Source: Zerene cesonia
Lineage: Eukaryota; Arthropoda; Insecta; Lepidoptera; Pieridae
Direction: 5' to 3'
Length of the DNA: 64,000 nt
Assembly: GCF_012273895.1 (NCBI RefSeq)
Contig: NC_052112.1
Location: 10,888,102-10,952,101, forward strand
Shown: in pieces, positions 45,301 through 54,440 of the stretch
Position numbering within the stretch: position 1 is the stretch's first letter
Layout: every line of letters begins with the position of its first letter
Notes under the pieces: generated by a model
Database searches by the model: none
What the model saw: the letters and a program-made list of their open reading frames with translations, nothing else
What the model was told of the DNA's origin: nothing
Program-made: the position numbers and the translations under genes

Positions 45301-48300
45301 NNNNNNNNNNNNNNNNNNNNNNNNNNNNNNNNNNNNNNNNNNNNNNNNNNNNNNNNNNNNNNNNNNNNNNNNNNNNNNNNNNNNNNNNNNNNNNNNNNNN
45401 NNNNNNNNNNNNNNNNNNNNNNNNNNNNNNGCTGATCAAATATTCATTGCAACCTAAGGTTTACCCTAAGCGGGTATGAGGTTTTCGTGAGCGGATAACA
45501 ATCCATACTTGTTATAAGTCTGTAAATTTTTTGAATTGAAATTGAAATTGATTGAATTATAATTCCAGTGTTTTTCGTTCCATACAAAATTTGAACATGC
45601 GTAGTTAAATAATGATCTGCCAAATTCAACAATTAAAAATGTATTCGATAGTCATTATGCAGCTGGCAATACCGTTATATTAGTTGACAAATTAACTTTA
45701 TGGCCCGTATCGAAACCGCATTTTTTCTCAAATTAAAAATTGATTTCATTCAATTAAGCATATTGAATAATGCTCAAAACTTATACCGAGTAGCGTGTTG
45801 AAATTCGTGTCTTTGCAGACATATCAGATAATAGAGGTGGGTAAAACATTTACATAAAAATCATTCTATTTCTAATCCAAATCCTAATAATACATAAAAA
45901 AGAGCGATAAAATTTCAAAAAATTATAGTTCATCTAACAAAAAATCATAGTTGGAAATGTCCGTAAGGGAAACTATCTCCATAAGAATTTTGTTGGCAAG
46001 TGTAATTTATGAAATGGATATGTCAATTACAGCTCAGTATAATATGTTGATGATGCAATCGAAGGAGAAGTAACCAAAGGTGGCGAAGGATTGCTCAATG
46101 AGAGCGAGATACAACGGAAAAGTACCCGCGAGCACGTGCGGCGGCGGCGGAATGCGCGGCGCGCGCACGTAGCGCTAGCGCCATTGATAAACGATGTCCA
46201 CCTCACCCATCCGAAACTCTGTAACCCTGTCGCCGAGCCCACACTTTGTGCTCCACAATGGAAATCTTAATATGGCAGGTTCAGAAAGAATACAATCTTT
46301 AATTTGGCTCTGACTTCTGCATGCAGGCATCTCTAGATTAGACAAATAGCAAAACGATGACCTTTTCGCCTGAAGCGCTGATTACATTTGCGCGACTTGT
46401 GACACATCAGCTGGGATGAAGCATTAGAAGGCGATAGGCGCGGATGGCGCTCCGCGGCTAATCTTATCGCCTGCAGCGCGTACGCAGCACGCACTATCTG
46501 CGAGCCAAAAGTGCAAGCTCGATAAGTGCAGACCCGCCGTCTGCGTCGATATCGCTTTATCACAAGGAATCCCTCCTGCCTATCTAAATTGCTCTTAATT
46601 CATTAACTACCGCCCCTGCGATACTACACCGATTACTATGAGTATGAAGACGCCAGCTGGTGCGATTAAGATGAATGTAACCAAACCAAATTACAATTTT
46701 ACTTATTATGTATCTACAAAAGCTACGAAATACACCACGACACCAAATTATTGTCTAGCTGTATCTCAGGTCTAAGTACGAACCCCATACCTTATATTAT
46801 ACTGATCACAGTTCTTTTTCAAGCAAACACCGCCGCTGCTAAGCCCAGTTCAGCTGCATAAGCATGATGATGCCTATGCAGCTGAACTGGGCTTAGCAGC
46901 GGCGGTGATGATGATATGATGCGCTGTGGAATTCTACTATGTAGTAGGGCCACTGCCCTATATTGAAACTATGTTTTTATTACAAAAATAAATCATTATT
47001 ATTATTACCAATAAAGAGCTCAGGACGCCTTAGAGATTACTTTAGAATACTGGTATCCTTACTGGACCGCCACAGTAATAACAATAGCATATTACATGTA
47101 GGTACATACATACATAATAACACTGACTTACACACAAGAGTAGGTGATAGACATTGTTATGACACGAGGACAGAAACAAAATTTAAATGACTGTTTTCCG
47201 GCTTTAAAAGTTTTATCTATGTGAAATATAAAAAACTATGGAATGGTGTTGCTCAAAAACTACAGGGCAGTTCTTTGGCATCATTGCGTTATATATATTT
47301 ATTTTGGTGACCTGTACATCTGACTTCTATGTAGTCTACTTCAGGCACCAGTCTCTCACAACGATATCCTTTCACTTATCTGTATTTTTAAGTTTTTGTT
47401 ATGTACTAATGTTGTGAGGACTGAATAAAGATGATTTTAATATTATTATTATTGTTGAAAAGAGTTGCTTTCCTCGAAACTAAAAGAGTTTCGGTAGGAG
47501 TGTGAAGACCACGGGCTTATGCCAAGTGGAGATCACTATGAGGTGTTTGGTCTATGGGTTCTTCCTGCAAAAATTTTCGTACTGGGCGGCACGTGTTCAG
47601 TATCACAGCATTCTGCATAGTCATGACTATGCAGAATGCATGCATTATTATGATAGATACATATGCAAAATTGGCAGATTTTAAAAGAGCAACTAGAGAG
47701 TATCCCGCCCTCTCTAGAAACTGCTTACCGAACCGGTAAAGGGTGTTTAAATTAATATTTATATTGTCTATTAAAATTGATAAATGTTTGAGTTAAGTCC
47801 TTACTGATTTGAGAAGGCGATGGTAACTAACTTAAAGAGGATTTTGAATAATATAGTGAAAAGTATCAAAATTGTTCTCTTGAACTGGGGGCGATGGAAG
47901 TTTGATAAGTCCTTAATTTGTTTACTCCAATTGTTTACACTGAGCAAACAACGAATAGGTCGTTAGTAAATTATTAATTAGGTATATTAGATTGTTTGTG
48001 GACACTGTTGACTAAACACGGCTTAACTTAAATAGTTTAGCTATGAGCCATTAGTATAGTTATCGTGCTTTGTTTTAAATAGACTATTGTGTGTCCATAC
48101 CATTTTATTGAACCAGTTTAACGCATGATGATTAGCCTAAGCATCTTGTCTAGATTGATTCTTCTTTGACTCTGATTACATTTACAACCACATCAATAAA
48201 CACAAATCTATGAATATTATATCTATATTGGGAGCAATTAAATACCACATAAAAGCTACAGTAAGTACATACAACCTTGAGATTATATTCATAACTCCAA

Positions 48301-49988
48301 AAATGAAAATGCGATGCTTAATCTTAACGAGTTAATATCAAAGTACAAAAAAAAACTAATTAAAAGAAATAACTGTTATATCTGGTTCCTGGGAAACATT
48401 TTAGCAAATTTATTTGAAATGCCATATCCCATAGCAATTGTATTTTTTTGTCGTTGTTTCATATTTCATCTGCAATGGAATTACTATTTACAAAACGAGA
48501 AGCTAAAAATAGGGCATTTACCGATATAACAAGAACAGAACCAGAATTACATGGTTCGAGCAAGTGCAACTTTTTGTTGCGTAGTGAAATGGATTCGGTA
48601 CCTACTTAAGGAAATGATTATGGCGATAGGCTTTTAAAAGTTAGAGTATTATTAAATTGATTAATAATAATTAAAATATCATGTCTGAATAACATTTAAC
48701 CCACATTATATTTTACCTACACATAATTTTACATCGAATTTGAAACTAATAAATATATGTATGAACTAGTACATATATACTTAGTACATATATGATATGA
48801 TTTTTATGTTTGCTATGAATATGTATGTATTTTTATGTTTGATAGCAGTTTTAAATTCATTTTGACCACGCAGGCGAAGCCGCGAACAAAAGCTACTGCA
48901 CACAACAGCTGGTTTAGATAACTGACTTTTCGTTTCACACGATTGCTTTATTCTTACAGTCGCGTCTAGTGGCATTAGTTAATTATATGCATATTTTTTA
49001 TTTTTGTAAATTTAATTACAGTTTAAACTGATAATGTAAACAAACAACATCATCAACTTAGCAAATAAATCGATTCGATTGCGGCATTTAGACTTGGGTA
49101 GGTACTAGCTTGGTAATAGGTTATAGGTAGGACGGTGGTAAATTAGGTTTTTCAGGGACGTTGTGACTTTTCAGAAAGTAGTAAGTAGATAAAAGCAAGT
49201 CACCTGTCGACATGGTGGTGCTCGTGCTGGTAAGGCGGCGGCGGCGTGGGCGAATAGGTCTCGTAGTGCACGCGGTACTCGTCGCGGCGCTGCGGCGGCG
49301 AAGGCTCAGGGCTGCGGCGGTAGCCCTCCGCCCCCAGCAGCGCCTCCTCCAGGTGCGCGTAAGTCTGCATCTCGCGCGGGACTGGCGCGGGCCGCAGCTC
49401 CTCGTAGCGCTGCGGCGACAGCGCGCCGGGGGCGTAGCCGAACTGCAGGGGGGGCGGGCTCACCCCGCTCGCCGCGCCCGCGCCGCACTCCTCGCCCTCT
49501 GCGGCAAACACTTCGCTTAGCCATTGGGCCGCGCAGATAGCGCTGATAGCGGCCCCTCGCGCCGCATCGCGCACACGCACTACGGATATGTTCCGGCCGA
49601 CACGACGACCCTGCCGTGAGCTGTCATTGGCGTCGCTGTGAGCCATACGCGACAGCGTGGTGACTGGTGTTCACGCTTTATGAATGCTAATAGCCGAATA
49701 TGACGTATCACGCATAATAATATAGTTGTATGAAGACGAGATTACTTAAATTTACACGTAAATTAATTCCCACCTAATAAAATAACAAAAATAAAACGAT
49801 AGAACTCAGTACACAATCGACACAGTACATAATCAATTGGTGTTATGTTATCGCCTACAAAGCATGGTATGGTATGGTATGGTAACTATAAACTAACCTT
49901 TGACGTAGTTATTATTGACTTCAGCTATGAATTCGTCCAATTCGAAGTGTTCTGCGCGGTGGCAGGCGAGCCATGCTTCGTGCAACAT
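30193..49988 (-). CDS. GATAe: GATAe-like GATA transcription factor, 5' part through the N-finger
   Basis: Six coding exons on the minus strand join in frame: 49988-49898, 49498-49204, 40096-39987, 39693-39479, 38288-38225 and 30359-30193 (942 bases, 314 codons). The N-finger C271/C274/C292/C295 is CX2CX17CX2C in the context FFTEGRECVNCGAIHTPLW, followed by RPLKQPRRL. The N-finger is unlike pannier as I remember it (IKPSKRL after RPL), so I call it GATAe-like; in Drosophila GATAe is a gut-specific nuclear factor next to srp. No C-finger exists on this strand downstream. The exon ends 62 bases before a 100-N gap. The missing half is probably the exons at 32676-36102, which now lie on the plus strand within this gene's 7.9 kb intron. 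Confidence 0.75.
30716..30755 (+). repeat. (GT)n microsatellite
   Basis: Imperfect TG repeat with a few interruptions, 360 bases upstream of the N-finger exon on the gene's strand. Confidence 0.85.
30960..31195 (+). mobile_element. Dispersed repeat ending in an AAGTCGGTTGA-type tail
   Basis: 'aggcaccagctttcaaataa', 'tcatccagtaaaaagttatg' and 'ttcttcaaagtcggttgat' form a pattern common in Lepidopteran repeats. A tail fragment of the same kind is at about 3505-3535. Confidence 0.4.
31575..31586 (+). mobile_element. Head of a SINE, cut by assembly gap
   Basis: The last 12 bases before the 1000-N gap, AGCAGTGGTGGC, equal the first 12 bases of the SINE at 63367. The contig probably broke inside a repeat copy. 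Confidence 0.5.
31587..32586. other. Assembly gap (1000 N)
   Basis: Left edge is the head of a SINE; right edge is C-rich DNA. It is one border of the contig carrying the C-finger exons. Confidence 0.95.
32676..32815 (+). CDS. GATA exon preceding the C-finger, no finger; possible alternative to the N-finger exon
   Basis: Acceptor ttggttgcag (AG at 32674-32675), donor GTACGT at 32816. Phase 1 in, phase 0 out; reads AEGAPPGADFYKGFLFNGVG ... TTPDYKQKKG. Its phases are identical to those of the N-finger exon at 30193-30359 (1 in, 0 out), so either could precede the C-finger exon without a frame change. Joined to the one-base A overhang of the exon at 38225 it would begin with Met. The sequence upstream is a GC-rich intron end next to a 1000-N gap. 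Confidence 0.65.
32676..36102 (+). CDS. GATA factor, C-finger half (plus strand); probably the other half of the GATAe-like gene
   Basis: Exons 32676-32815, 33625-33792, 34360-34588 and 35886 to at least 36102 (cut by a gap) join in frame. They encode one GATA C-finger, the basic arm TRKRKPKNSQ, His/Ala/Ser tripeptide repeats and a His-Ala dipeptide tract. No N-finger precedes the C-finger exon. Two readings are possible. Either this is the 3' half of the minus-strand GATAe-like gene on a contig placed in the wrong orientation and order, or it is a separate single-finger GATA gene (GATAd-like) nested antisense in that gene's intron. The first is favoured: PRRL (phase 0 end) and MGTNKRHGVS (phase 0 start) give a normal inter-finger linker, and each half lacks what the other has. 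Confidence 0.72.
33461..33534 (+). repeat. Tandem duplication of about 37 bases
   Basis: Two adjacent copies of a unit 'ccgattaagttgaataaacc'...'ttgaaagtaaat' with a few differences, 90 bases before the C-finger exon. Confidence 0.7.
33625..33792 (+). CDS. GATA C-terminal zinc finger exon
   Basis: Acceptor ctctctccacag (AG at 33623-33624), donor GTGCGA at 33793. 56 codons, phase 0 in and out: MGTNKRHGVS, then CSNC-X17-CNAC with SLWRRNSHGENV in the loop, GLYYKLHNINRP, then IAMKKDSIQ. All four zinc ligands are present. The finger differs from the srp C-finger of this window at many positions, so it is a different paralogue. Confidence 0.93.
33943..34212 (+). mobile_element. Dispersed Lepidopteran repeat (SINE/LINE type)
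   Basis: A short inverted pair gaggcgta/tacgcctc is followed by purine-rich 'ggaataaaggaaaggaat' and 'gggcctccggctcccccac'. The body motif 'tatttcacgccggtcttctg' and 'ggcccaattcgtgccgaagc' come next. I recognise this as a repeat abundant in Lepidopteran genomes. It sits in the intron between the C-finger and basic-tail exons. Confidence 0.6.
34360..34588 (+). CDS. GATA exon: basic tail and His-rich tripeptide repeats
   Basis: Acceptor gcttttccag (AG at 34358-34359). Reads TRKRKPKNSQKSDRSLSKS, the basic arm continuing the C-finger exon in phase 0. About a dozen HSA/HAA tripeptides follow, then SSAVKVENS. Phase 1 out before GTAAGT. The repeat comes from imperfect CAC-TCC-GCC and CAC-GCC-GCG units. 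Confidence 0.88.
35385..35452 (+). mobile_element. LINE/SINE 3' tail
   Basis: 'cagcttaccatcaggcgaga' and 'cgtggtcaagcgcttcccta' followed by an A-rich tail, a typical 3' end of a Lepidopteran retroelement. It lies in the intron before the truncated GATA 3' exon. Confidence 0.5.
35886..36102 (+). CDS. GATA 3' coding exon, truncated by assembly gap
   Basis: Acceptor attttccag (AG at 35884-35885). The overhang T plus TG makes Leu, then ETSSGVGSGSERSLPLNYYL, a KLEEPPP segment, two (HA)n runs and HKEFYEDGVYAHAADADRPT up to the gap at 36103. The stop codon and 3' UTR are not visible here. Sequence after the gap (37103 on) is AT-rich and does not look coding. Confidence 0.82.
36103..37102. other. 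Assembly gap (1000 N) inside a coding exon
   Basis: Cuts the plus-strand His-rich GATA exon and forms the second border of the C-finger contig. Confidence 0.95.
38225..38288 (-). CDS. GATAe: GATAe-like coding exon 5 (short)
   Basis: A 64-base exon, phase 0 in, phase 1 out: ELWRVDCSYRPQLSAAASLS followed by A. Acceptor ttacag (AG at 38290-38289), donor GTGAGT at 38224-38219. Its phases match exon 4 and the N-finger exon exactly. Confidence 0.75.
38345..38388. repeat. 21-bp-stem hairpin
   Basis: Arms 38345-38365 and 38368-38388, one mismatch, two-base loop. It lies 57 bases upstream of the short GATAe-like exon 5 on that gene's strand. Confidence 0.75.
39479..39693 (-). CDS. GATAe: GATAe-like coding exon 4
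   Basis: Phase 1 in (G plus GA makes Gly), then GSPSYCGSGSGAVLSEYPES and a long Gly/Ala/Pro/Ser-rich stretch ending STYAQP. Phase 0 out before GTGAGA. It is very GC-rich compared with the flanking introns. Acceptor AG at 39695-39694. Confidence 0.78.
39987..40096 (-). CDS. GATAe: GATAe-like coding exon 3
   Basis: The phase 2 overhang AG plus C makes Ser, then GGGEGGQQYARCYAAGSPYF and GNGADLTHAQMWTTNT. Acceptor AG at 40098-40097, donor GTAACT at 39986-39981, phase 1 out. It is about 9.1 kb downstream of exon 2. Confidence 0.78.
42840..43035 (-). mobile_element. Inverted LINE/SINE-like repeat containing a hairpin
   Basis: 'gaaacgggcaacgtagcctg' and 'caccacccatgaacatttgt' are the reverse complement of the 3'-end module. 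The arms at 42935-42957 and 42967-42989 form a 23-bp stem with one mismatch. It ends with 'aaacgggcctccgacg'. Confidence 0.5.
44431..45430. other. Assembly gap (1000 N)
   Basis: In the large intron of the GATAe-like gene; the flanks share no clear overlap beyond gctga. Confidence 0.95.
46423..46562. promoter_or_regulatory. GATA-site cluster in GATAe-like intron
   Basis: Five GATA-type motifs in about 140 bases of GC-rich DNA: GATAG 46433, CTTATCG 46463, CTATCTG 46494, CGATAAG 46520 and TTTATCA at about 46557. The segment sits in the large intron between coding exons 2 and 3. Candidate enhancer; function is inferred only from motif density and position. Confidence 0.35.
46828..46907. repeat. 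Perfect 33-bp-stem hairpin
   Basis: Arms 46828-46860 and 46875-46907 are exact reverse complements, GC-rich at the base (caccgccgctgctaag), with a 14-base loop. A GATGATGATATGATG run follows. Confidence 0.85.
47608..47639. repeat. Perfect 32-bp palindrome without loop
   Basis: The sequence reads the same on both strands from GCATTCTG to CAGAATGC, centred on TCATGA at 47621-47626. Confidence 0.85.
49204..49498 (-). CDS. GATAe: GATAe-like coding exon 2
   Basis: Acceptor gccgcag (AG at 49500-49499). Reads GEECGAGAASGVSPPPLQFG ... YQHEHHHVD and ends in phase 2 before GTGACT. It is rich in Pro, Tyr and Glu, with no folded domain visible. The reading frame stays open upstream to an ATG at 49646, but that extension is Arg-rich and poorly protein-like, whereas the spliced version matches the phase of exon 1. 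Confidence 0.78.
49864..49884 (+). repeat. (TATGG)n microsatellite
   Basis: Four pentamer copies just past the donor of the first coding exon of the GATAe-like gene. Confidence 0.8.
49898..49988 (-). CDS. GATAe: GATAe-like first coding exon
   Basis: ATG at 49988-49986 opens MLHEAWLACHRAEHFELDEF, then IAEVNNNYVK, 30 codons plus one base. The donor is AAAG/GTTAGT (GT at 49897-49896). The G overhang joins AG at the next exon to make Glu, keeping the frame of the following 98 codons. A possible acceptor (tctctag) lies just upstream, so the 5' UTR may be split. It was found by working back from the frame of the next exon. Confidence 0.75.
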
Positions 49989-52900
49989 AATCACAAACAC
50001 TAGAGACAAACACGCGAGCACTCAAGCGCACGTCTGTCCCGCTCGGTGTCACGGTGACAACTGATCGCGGTGTGGTCACGCAGCTGCACCGGCGCACGCC
50101 TCATCGCTCATCCCTTCGGAAGCCCCGCCCCGGCTCCCCCGGGAACCCTTGCGGTGGGAGGGATCGAGAACGCGAATAACGTATTGAACGGCTCATACGG
50201 TATTATTCGTAAGGGTTGCTATTTACAACAAAATATAGTACCTAGCGTATTTTTCTTTAACAAAGAGTTTTACCTGCGCTATATAATAAAACGTCACATA
50301 ATTTAATAGAAATTTAAGTATGTTGATCTTGTTGGGCATTATTAAGATAAGGTGAGAAACTCATTAAACAAATAGTGTTGAATGAAAGCCAGGCCAACGT
50401 GTTAGTGTAGATAGGGTTGATCAGCTGATAGTAGCCGAGTGCGTAGGTGTACAGTAGTAAAGACGAGATAAGCCGGCGCACGTGCTCTTTATCAGCCTCT
50501 CGCGACCTACGACACGGATCCGACACGATCACACGACACACAAACGGTTATCCAACTACTGATGGATGAATTGTACAAAAAAACCCGTCACCGTGAAAAA
50601 TTATGAACTTACAATTAATTACCTGATTTCTTTCTCACTCACTTTAAAATCCATTATTTGGATATACGTTCCAAAAAAATAACATTTGGCGGCTAAAATC
50701 CTACATACGAGACAGGTATAATTTTTTCGGAATGTCACTCAGTTAAGCTCAAAAGACTTTCTTTCAAGATAAATTCCATTAACATTCGTTGCATAGCCCG
50801 TTTATTAGGAACCTACGTATATTCAGTGATATGTTTACAGTCTTCTTTCTTCTTAATTATTGTGTACCATCTTAAACCCAAGTTATAATCATGTTGCTAT
50901 AGTATCTATACATTAGATATAAAAACGATAATTTTTTTTTAAACACACAACACAAGCTACCTAGCCTGACTCATAAAAGCATGTTTTTATGAAAACGTCA
51001 ATAAATAACATCAAATAATTATGTCATCGAATGTGTGAAGATCTATGATAGTTCTGTGAAGCATAAACCATCGGCCACAAATCACGGGGTCGCCGCTCCG
51101 TCTCCGGGGAACTAGTAAATTTTATCATGTTAACGTTAAGAGCGCTGTAAATCGCATTTTTTGCGCTTCCGAGTATCCGAGCGCGACGCGATGTTGTGAC
51201 AGCGCGCCCCGCTGCGCCGGCGCAGCGCGCATGAGGCGTGCGCCGGGCCGCGCTGATCCGCGCCGCACAAAGGGGTAGCACCTCACACGCTGTGCGGTCA
51301 CGTGGTCCGCGCCTTCGTTAAATACATTTTAAGTAAACACACATTTTCTCAACAAAAACAAACTAATTGTTATCCCAAACAATCGACGCGCGCCCAGCAG
51401 ATATGTTACGACTTCTTTATCCAGCTATTGTGACAACACCTATATAAACACTTACAAACAATTGCAACATTTTGACTGTGTACGAAAATAAGTAAAATGA
51501 AATATCCCTAAAATGCAAATACATAAGCTATTTCATGAGAATGAGTCTCGATTTTAAAACACACTAAACATAACAATTAGGTATTTGCAATAAGAAATTC
51601 CTGTAATGGAGGTGTGATATTTAATAGAAAGGTAATAGAGCCATTTACTGAATAATGAATCCTACTCGTGGTCGCCCAGGAGGTACTAGGTAGCTATCTA
51701 CTTACGCCTATCGCTTATCAACCATCACCATAAACAAAAGGTTGTACATAATGTAGTTTTTTGCATTGCTTTTGAAAAATAGAATTTTGCACTCCTGCTC
51801 TATATAAACTAGCAAGTTTCCTGCCGCTCTGTTCGCGCCTATTCTTAAAAGTGCTACAATAAATTTGCTTACCTATAGAGATTTATGACAAAATAAAAAG
51901 GTAAATATAAAGTATATCATTATTAATATATACAGGCTCGCTAATGCAGACAAACTAAAACACCTTCTTGTGTATTTATTACAAAAATGGAATGTACAAA
52001 ATTTACAGTGTTCAGTGTCTTCCACAGAACTTGCTAATTATTACAACATTTTAGATTTTTTTATCGGACCAGCAATTGCTGAAAATAGCGTGTTCAAAGA
52101 AATAAACTCTTCATCTCTATATTATTAGTATAGACTATATTTTATCTCTCTGTTTGTTCGAAATATGAAATTAACAAATATCAAAATAATATAACTTTGA
52201 TCATTATGTCGTTCTGCACCCTAGCGCGCCGCAGAATTGGCATCTGATATAGATAAGTATTTTATGACTCAAGCGGCAATACTTTTACTCAACATGGCCA
52301 ATTAACACGAATTTAATAAGAATAACGAATTTTCGGAAATCCATTAAGTATGTGGGTAAAAACATGAATAATCCGTAAGCACTAAGCGCTCCCAGCGCTC
52401 ATTAGCGTGTCCGAGCGTCGCACCGAACGCGCCTCGCATGGTGGGGCTGCGGCCACGGTCCGCGACTAACAATCACTCATTATTGAATATACCTAACCTA
52501 ATGTACAAAATTTGTTAACGTCTAGTTATTGTCAAGATAGGTAAAATAAAAAAAAAAACGCTTCAATTATAGAATAATCTAAATTGTCGCACTTGCTACG
52601 TAAGGAAATCTTGGCAATCCTAATCAGGCGAATAAGATAAACCTCATAAAATTATTGTATCTTCACCGATTCTTGATAAGTGTAAAAAGTTTGAATTAAA
52701 TCTGTCCGTTCAATGAGGGTCAAAATCGAGTCGCTTTGTGCGCCGGACGACTAACGAGGTGTTCGCGGAAGGTCGTGGGAACACTGCGCTTCCGCATACT
52801 GCTGGAGGGAATTATGGCATTACTGCTGCGCTAATTCCAGCAAATAACCTTTCGCATATAAGTTTGGCGAGGACAAAAAAAACACTCAAATTTTTGGGAA

Positions 52901-52994
52901 ACAAGAGAAATGAATCTAAAAACAAACTGTACACGCATAGGAGTCCACAAACTACACGATTGAATTAAGAAGATACCACACAATATTTTAGGTT

Positions 52995-53222
52995 TTTTCT
53001 TAGAATTTGAAATGATTGTCGTATGTCATTGTATGTTTGTTTGTCTGTCTGTCTATGCATCCGTCCTTCTTTCACCAGGCTGTATCTCATGAAACGTGGT
53101 TATTAGACAGCTAACATATCCAGAACTTGTGTTGCCGCTAAAACAACAAATAATAGTAATCGAGCTTGAGCAGAAATTGGATGGGCAACCAATTTTATTT
53201 GTAGTTGTTTTGCTTAAGTATC
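52995..53222 (+). mobile_element. Dispersed repeat with GTCT-rich head
   Basis: 'gtttgtttgtctgtctgtct', then 'tttcaccaggctgtatctca' and 'gttgccgctaaaacaacaaa'. I recognise this as an abundant Lepidopteran repeat of unclear class. Confidence 0.5.
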
Positions 53223-54277
53223 GAGAGTGACTCTAACTTCGGTCAAGTTAGAGTCGGTACTTTCTTAATGTAACAACTGTTCGAGGCACAAGCACGCCTT
53301 CTCTCATCGGACAAAACTAACGTGTTTCGATATATATGCTAGTGGAATAAAACTACATCAAACAAAATCAATAATTGCCACAAATAGACAACTTCTTTAA
53401 CTCCTCTTCTCGGGAAAACTTTTAAATCTTGGCTTGGGCTCATTTTTCTGTTACTACTTAATAATTATTTTGTAAAAAAAAGATCACCGATCCTCATCTA
53501 TGGAGGGAAGATACACACCAAATCCAAAAATGACCAAAATACCAAATGGCAACAAATAGGAAATTGTTTGATAGCAAAAAAGAACCCACGGGCAAAACAA
53601 ACGAAGATCTACCCACAAAAAAATGATTATAATAATAGTAAGGAATATTTTATTTTCACTCTGGACGCATTGCATTGAAAGTATTTTTCCTCACATATTG
53701 TATGGGCACGTTTCGATACCTCTCCGGTTTCAGAACGCGTCCGTAATGCACAATCCTAATCCTATCAGGCATCAGATCTTTTTATTAATTACCTCTGAAT
53801 ACTTGGAATATATCGTCAATGGGCATCGGGCACAAGGCGGCCGGCGCCCGCGGCTGATAGCAGAAACGCTTTCAGCTGATCAGCTTCGAGTCGAGTTCAC
53901 ACGCTCAGTTCAGGAGTTGGGGCCCGGTGACGTCATAGCGGCGGCTTAGCTCGCTCACGTGGGGCTGTTTCCCAGGGTTATACAATACACAATACACATA
54001 AGTAAGTACCTACATTCTTCCGAAATTCACTATAGCTGCTGGAAAAACACTCCTTAAACCTTATTATAGATTCTTAATTTATTATCCTTCATTGACATTG
54101 GTATCACATATTCTGTGCTTTGGTAACTGGTGCCCGGTTGGTTAATAATTCCATAATATCTTGACACGATCCAAAGAACCAAACGAGCAGCCGATGCTGA
54201 CAAGTCCTAAACAGATCGTAAACTTTTGATTGTGGCGACTTTAGCTAGTAGCTTTTATTGTAACATCCGATATTATA

Positions 54278-54440
54278 ACTAGGCTAATCCCGGTGATCTT
54301 TTATCGTAATTAAAATAATGTAAACTGTCCCAACTTAAATTTGCTAAATGCACATGGTGTGCAAATTTAATTAAAATCGGTTGAGTTGTCTAGGAGTCCA
54401 TCGTGGACATTACCGTGACACGTAATTTATATATATTAAG
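54278..54440 (-). mobile_element. Helitron-like short element, family B (copy 2, inverted)
   Basis: Reverse complement of the layout at 4336: ACTAG at 54278, 'cacatggtgtgcaaattt', 'ctaggagtcca', ending 'aatttatatatattaag'. Confidence 0.68.

Larger units (their letters stand above)
40097..49203. other. Large intron of the GATAe-like gene
   Basis: About 9.1 kb between coding exons 3 and 2, with one 1000-N gap. Contents: a GATA-site cluster, repeats, a 33-bp-stem hairpin and a 32-bp palindrome. GC-rich patches at 41.03-41.10, 41.79-41.91 and 43.30-43.40 kb have no splice-supported exon. Confidence 0.5.

Noticed and set aside
45431..45560. Vector contamination suggested by the lac-operator-like 16-mer
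   Set aside because: The bases on both sides do not resemble the usual lacZ or promoter vector context, so it is listed only as a curiosity.
49499..49646. Open frame from an ATG at 49646 into GATAe-like exon 2
   Set aside because: The extension is Arg-rich and unlike the rest. A good acceptor at 49499-49500 and phase agreement with the exon at 49898-49988 favour splicing.
53623..53949. 108-codon plus-strand frame
   Set aside because: The first half is AT-rich intergenic DNA; only the end is GC-rich, better explained as a regulatory island.
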